Below, in pieces: positions 32,443-34,643 of a stretch of DNA of 34,643 nucleotides. How positions within the stretch are numbered: position 1 is the stretch's first letter; every line of letters begins with the position of its first letter. This stretch comes from Glycomyces salinus (lineage in GTDB: Bacteria; Actinomycetota; Actinomycetes; Mycobacteriales; Micromonosporaceae), in assembly GCF_016428645.1 (NCBI RefSeq), contig NZ_JAELXW010000092.1:1-34643 (forward strand). The letters run 5' to 3'. A program made the translations under genes and the position numbers. The notes beneath the pieces are model-generated. The model was not told the origin of the DNA and did no database searches. It saw nothing but the letters and a program-made list of their open reading frames with translations.

Positions 32443-33378
32443 CTAAGGGCGGCCGTAGCCTTGAATGGTCATTGTGTCCATGTCCGCGATGCGGACCACG
32501 TCCCCGGTGCGCGGGGCGTGGATGATCTGGCCGTCTCCGATGTAGATCGCGTCGTGGCCCAGCCCGTCGTAGAACACGATGTCGCCGGGCTGGAGCTCGT
32601 CGCGCGAGATCCGCGCGGTCTCGTTCCACTGCATCTCGACGTTGTGCGACAGCGAAGCCCCGACCTGGGCCCACGCGCCTTGCACCAGGCCCGAGCAGTC
32701 CCAGGAGTCGGGCCCCTCGGCCCCGTACTCGTACGGGTCGCCGAGCTGGTCGTAGGCGAACTGGACGACCTCGGAGCCGCCGGAGTAGCTCGGCGTGTTC
32801 GCCGGCGGGTCGGGGGTGACCTCGTCGAGCAGGACCTCCAGCTCGTCGATCTCGCCCTCGATCTCCTCCTGCTGGTCCTCCAGGTCGGCCAGGATGTCGT
32901 CGGCGTCCTCGCGGAGGGACTCCAGCTCCTCTTTGCGGGTCCGGAGCTCCTCGGCGCGCTCGATGTGCTCCTCGAGCTCGGCGGTCTCGGCCTCGGACAG
33001 GTTCTGGAGGTACATCAGCCGGTCGGCGAAGTCGGCGGGGTCGCCGCCCAGGACGGAGTTGACCATCTCGAGGTCGCCTCCGATGTAGGCGGTGCTGACG
33101 ATGTCGGCGATCCGCTCGGTGCTCTCGGCGACCGTCTCCTCCAGCTCGGGGAGCTCGGCCTCGATGTCGGCGATGAGGCTCTCGGCGTCGTCCAGCTCCT
33201 CATTGGCGGCGTTGTAGTCCTCGATGACCGCCTCGAGCTCGGAGTTGCGCTCTTGGATGTCGGCCTCGACCTCTTCCGGGGTCGGTTCCGCGGCGGCCTG
33301 GCTCGAGGTCAGCACGGCCGAAGACGCGGGCAGCAGCACGGCTGCCGTGAATGCGGCCACGAGATGCCGGGTACGCAC
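32443..33378 (-). CDS. secreted coiled-coil NlpC/P60 peptidoglycan endopeptidase
   Basis: The 311-aa protein has a signal peptide (about 1-30, cut near QAAAE). A strongly acidic coiled coil (about 34-188) and a short Pro-rich linker follow. The C-terminal NlpC/P60 domain (about 200-311) has catalytic Cys228 in DCSGL and His275 in HDAIYIG, with His287 in IIHAP as third residue. It should cleave peptide stems of peptidoglycan outside the cell, like RipA-type hydrolases in which the coiled coil controls access or activity. The GTG at 33376-33378 follows GGAAGGAG. It is preceded by a c-di-AMP riboswitch, as is usual for wall hydrolases in actinobacteria, linking expression to cell-wall or osmotic state. 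Confidence 0.95.
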   Translation of the reverse strand: MRTRHLVAAFTAAVLLPASSAVLTSSQAAAEPTPEEVEADIQERNSELEAVIEDYNAANEELDDAESLIADIEAELPELEETVAESTERIADIVSTAYIGGDLEMVNSVLGGDPADFADRLMYLQNLSEAETAELEEHIERAEELRTRKEELESLREDADDILADLEDQQEEIEGEIDELEVLLDEVTPDPPANTPSYSGGSEVVQFAYDQLGDPYEYGAEGPDSWDCSGLVQGAWAQVGASLSHNVEMQWNETARISRDELQPGDIVFYDGLGHDAIYIGDGQIIHAPRTGDVVRIADMDTMTIQGYGRP

Positions 33379-33402
33379 CAGTGATGCGCTCCTTCCTAGT
33401 GC

Positions 33403-33560
33403 CGCCTACCGGGTTAGCTGACGGATTCGGGCGGGAAGAAGATTCGCCCTACCCGCCCTGAGGCGGGATTCACCCCGATCGAGTCCGTCGCTGCCGCGGC
33501 GAGCCGATCGCCCTGGTTCCCCGGTTCGCTCCGCGCTGGACCGGTTCGGTTCGCAGGCTT
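33403..33560 (-). promoter_or_regulatory. ydaO/yuaA-type c-di-AMP riboswitch
   Basis: On the minus strand the leader of the NlpC/P60 gene contains the conserved segments of the ydaO aptamer in order: GGGGAACC, GGGGTGAAT (33476-33468), GGGTAGGG and the strongly conserved CCGAATCCGTCAGCTAACC followed by GGTAGGC. The 5' GCCTGC (33558-33553) pairs with GTAGGC (33409-33404) to close P1. The gene's GGAAGGAG lies within 15 nt of the 3' edge. This class binds cyclic di-AMP and usually turns off expression; it commonly controls wall hydrolases such as NlpC and Rpf proteins in actinobacteria. The exact ends are approximate. Confidence 0.92.
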
Positions 33561-33623
33561 CACGATTCGGCGGTGTCGCACAGTGGCCACGGGGTGTGAC
33601 ACGAGTTTCCGTGCGACGGCTTC

Positions 33624-33652
33624 ACGTTAGAGCGCTCGTGGCGGGATGACAA
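33624..33652 (-). promoter_or_regulatory. candidate promoter of the riboswitch-NlpC/P60 transcript
   Basis: On the minus strand TTGTCA (33652-33647), a 17-nt spacer and TAACGT (33629-33624) form a good promoter match. It would start the RNA about 57 nt upstream of the aptamer. Confidence 0.6.
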
Positions 33653-33721
33653 GGGCGGGGGGAGAATTTCCCTCGGAATGGCACGGAATACTACGGGCGG
33701 CTCAACGGGAATGACGAACGG

Positions 33722-33749
33722 TTGCGGTCATACCCCGAGGGGGTATAGA
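33722..33749 (+). promoter_or_regulatory. csoR-copZ promoter
   Basis: TTGCGG at 33722-33727, a 16-nt spacer and TATAGA at 33744-33749 make the promoter. The CsoR operator fills the spacer and enters the -10. Confidence 0.65.
33730..33746. promoter_or_regulatory. CsoR operator
   Basis: ATACCCC-GAG-GGGGTAT is a perfect 7-bp inverted repeat with a 3-bp centre, the typical TACCCC/GGGGTA form of CsoR sites. It lies between the -35 and -10 of the csoR promoter, so bound apo-CsoR would block polymerase and copper would release it. Confidence 0.88.
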
Positions 33750-33773
33750 CTCGGTTGCGGAGGTAAGGACACC

Positions 33774-34100
33774 ATGGCGAGCCACGAGTCGGCCCACGGG
33801 GCCGGGCCGGAGAAGACCTACTGGTACCACGGCGACAAAGCCGCGATCCAACGCCGCCTGCGCCGCATCGAGGGCCAGATCCGGGGCCTGCAGCGCATGG
33901 TGGAGGACGACGAATACTGCATCGACATCCTCACCCAGGTCTCGGCCTCGACCAAGGGACTGCAGGCCGTGGCGCTCAACCTCCTCGAAGGACACCTCGC
34001 GCACTGCGTCGCCGAGGCGCAGGTCCAGGGCGACGCCGCCGAGGCCGAAGCGAAGGTCAAGGAGGCCACCGACGCGGTCGCGAGGCTGCTCAGGACCTGA
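33774..34100 (+). CDS. csoR: copper-sensing transcriptional repressor CsoR
   Basis: The 108-aa all-helical DUF156/CsoR protein has the Cu(I)-binding triad Cys49, His74 and Cys78, with the 25- and 4-residue spacings of the Mycobacterium protein. The DNA-contacting N-terminal helix IQRRLRRIEGQIRGLQRMVEDDEYCIDIL is intact. The ATG at 33774 is preceded by GGAGGTAAGG; an open frame reaching further upstream runs through the promoter and operator and is not the start. It is autoregulated through the operator at 33730-33746 and is co-transcribed with copZ, which begins 24 nt after its stop. Copper rather than formaldehyde or persulfide sensing follows from the triad and the copZ neighbour. Confidence 0.95.
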   Translation: MASHESAHGAGPEKTYWYHGDKAAIQRRLRRIEGQIRGLQRMVEDDEYCIDILTQVSASTKGLQAVALNLLEGHLAHCVAEAQVQGDAAEAEAKVKEATDAVARLLRT

Positions 34101-34123
34101 TCCGAGAACCGAATGGAGCGAAC

Positions 34124-34354
34124 ATGCAGACCACCTATCTCGTCAAGGGCATGACCTGCGGCCACTGCGCGAGCGCGGTGACCGAGGAGGTGTCGGGCCT
34201 GCCCGGCGTCGAGGGCGTCGACGTCTCGGTGGAGTCGGGCCGGGTCACCGTCACCAGCGGGGCCGAACTGGCGACCGACGACGTCCGCGAGGCGGTCGAC
34301 GAGGCCGGCTATGAACTGGTCGGTCTGGCCGAGTTACGGCCGATCCTGATCTGA
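34124..34354 (+). CDS. copZ: copper chaperone CopZ (HMA domain)
   Basis: The 76-aa protein has a single heavy-metal-associated ferredoxin-like domain. The metal site is MTCGHC (residues 10-15), with the usual Tyr-containing end ELVGL. It binds Cu(I) in the cytosol and passes it to a P-type ATPase or to CsoR. It follows csoR in the same operon and is closed by a large hairpin. No copper ATPase is found in the window, so the expected partner CopA must be encoded elsewhere. Confidence 0.94.
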   Translation: MQTTYLVKGMTCGHCASAVTEEVSGLPGVEGVDVSVESGRVTVTSGAELATDDVREAVDEAGYELVGLAELRPILI

Positions 34355-34356
34355 AT

Positions 34357-34401
34357 GCAATGCCGCGGAGGAGAGTCCGGGACTCTCCTCCGCGGCATTG
34401 C
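34357..34401 (+). terminator. 21-bp perfect hairpin after copZ
   Basis: A perfect 21-bp inverted repeat (34357-34377 with 34381-34401) with a 3-nt loop CGG starts 3 nt after the copZ stop. It is a very stable terminator without a U-tract and is much longer than the other terminators in the window. Confidence 0.8.
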
Positions 34402-34643
34402 GTCCGAGAGGGATCAATGTTCTGATTCGGCGACGGTACGCGGGGTATTGCGTCGGAGTCGGAGTCGGAGTCGGTGGCTGTCGTGCGGGCCGGGTGGGGT
34501 GGGGTTCGGTCGGGCGTCGACGGGAGAGCTAGGGGATGGTCGGGGTCGGTGGCTGGCTGTTCCGCCGAGTGGGTGTTGGGGTTCGATCTGGCGGCGACGG
34601 AATGGTGTGGGTGGCTTGTCGGGGATGGTCGGCCGGGTGCGGG
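34402..34643. other. G-rich low-complexity tail with no convincing gene
   Basis: The plus strand is strongly G-skewed with recurrent GTCGG, GGGTGG and GGTCGG words, including runs such as GGGTGGGGTGGGG that could form G-quadruplexes. A minus-strand frame is open to the window edge, but its translation is Pro/His/Thr/Ser/Asp-rich without motifs or a start. Whether it is the end of a gene beyond the edge cannot be told. Confidence 0.4.
34452..34474 (+). repeat. hexanucleotide tandem repeat GTCGGA
   Basis: Three perfect copies of GTCGGA plus a partial fourth copy (GTCGG) lie in tandem within the G-rich tail. Confidence 0.7.

Noticed and set aside
32338-32446. TAGGAT followed by a 32-codon GTG ORF between the GH20 and NlpC/P60 genes
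   Set aside because: No suitable -35, the distance to the start is too short for a leaderless start, and the peptide overlaps the 3' end of the NlpC/P60 gene.
33414-33602. 62-aa minus-strand open frame upstream of the NlpC/P60 gene
   Set aside because: It coincides with the conserved c-di-AMP aptamer, which explains the sequence.

Overview
The window comes from a high-GC Gram-positive actinomycete. The evidence is pervasive GC-rich codon use, many GTG starts, a dnaK-grpE-dnaJ-hspR operon with HAIR operators, a cellobiose (ceb) uptake system, a CBM2/GH48 cellulase and an ESX (type VII) secretion locus. A spore- or filament-forming cellulolytic genus such as a Glycomyces relative would fit, but that is inference; no rRNA or other marker is present.

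Layout. (1) About 1-9170 is a cellulose module. A minus-strand operon cebE-cebF-cebG-bglC-cebR encodes a cellobiose/cello-oligosaccharide ABC importer, a cytoplasmic GH1 beta-glucosidase and a LacI-family regulator. Divergent from it is a secreted CBM2-GH48 cellobiohydrolase. The divergent region holds three sites resembling the CebR box, each next to a candidate promoter, so secreted hydrolysis, uptake, intracellular hydrolysis and repression form one circuit. (2) 9242-10596 has a secreted NodB-type polysaccharide deacetylase and a convergent DUF1349 protein, separated by two strong hairpins. (3) 10597-11284 is a gene-poor stretch with palindromes. (4) 11285-16097 has a small Cys-containing protein and then the heat-shock operon dnaK-grpE-dnaJ-hspR with its HspR operators. 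(5) 16136-18647 is a tandem pair of CNNM/CorC-like membrane proteins, preceded by a candidate leaderless Arg-rich leader ORF.

(6) 18644-30488 is the ESX region. The minus strand carries an 857-aa helical protein, a membrane-anchored protein with a C-terminal SH3-like region and a 103-aa small protein. The plus strand carries two WXG100-type proteins, a 110-aa single-pass membrane protein, EccD, EccC and, after a hairpin, a FilP/Scy/DivIVA-like coiled-coil protein. EccB, EccE and mycosin are not present in the window. (7) 30618-32231 is a GH20 hexosaminidase. (8) 32443-33652 is a secreted coiled-coil NlpC/P60 peptidase preceded by a clear ydaO-type c-di-AMP riboswitch. (9) 33722-34401 is a copper module: csoR with a perfect operator inside its promoter, copZ, and a 21-bp perfect hairpin. 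The final 240 bases are G-rich, low-complexity and without a convincing gene.

The observations most worth following are the compact ESX locus with its divergent companion genes and cytoskeletal-type neighbour, and the leaderless Arg-rich ORF ahead of the CNNM pair. The c-di-AMP riboswitch on the cell-wall peptidase is the strongest RNA call.
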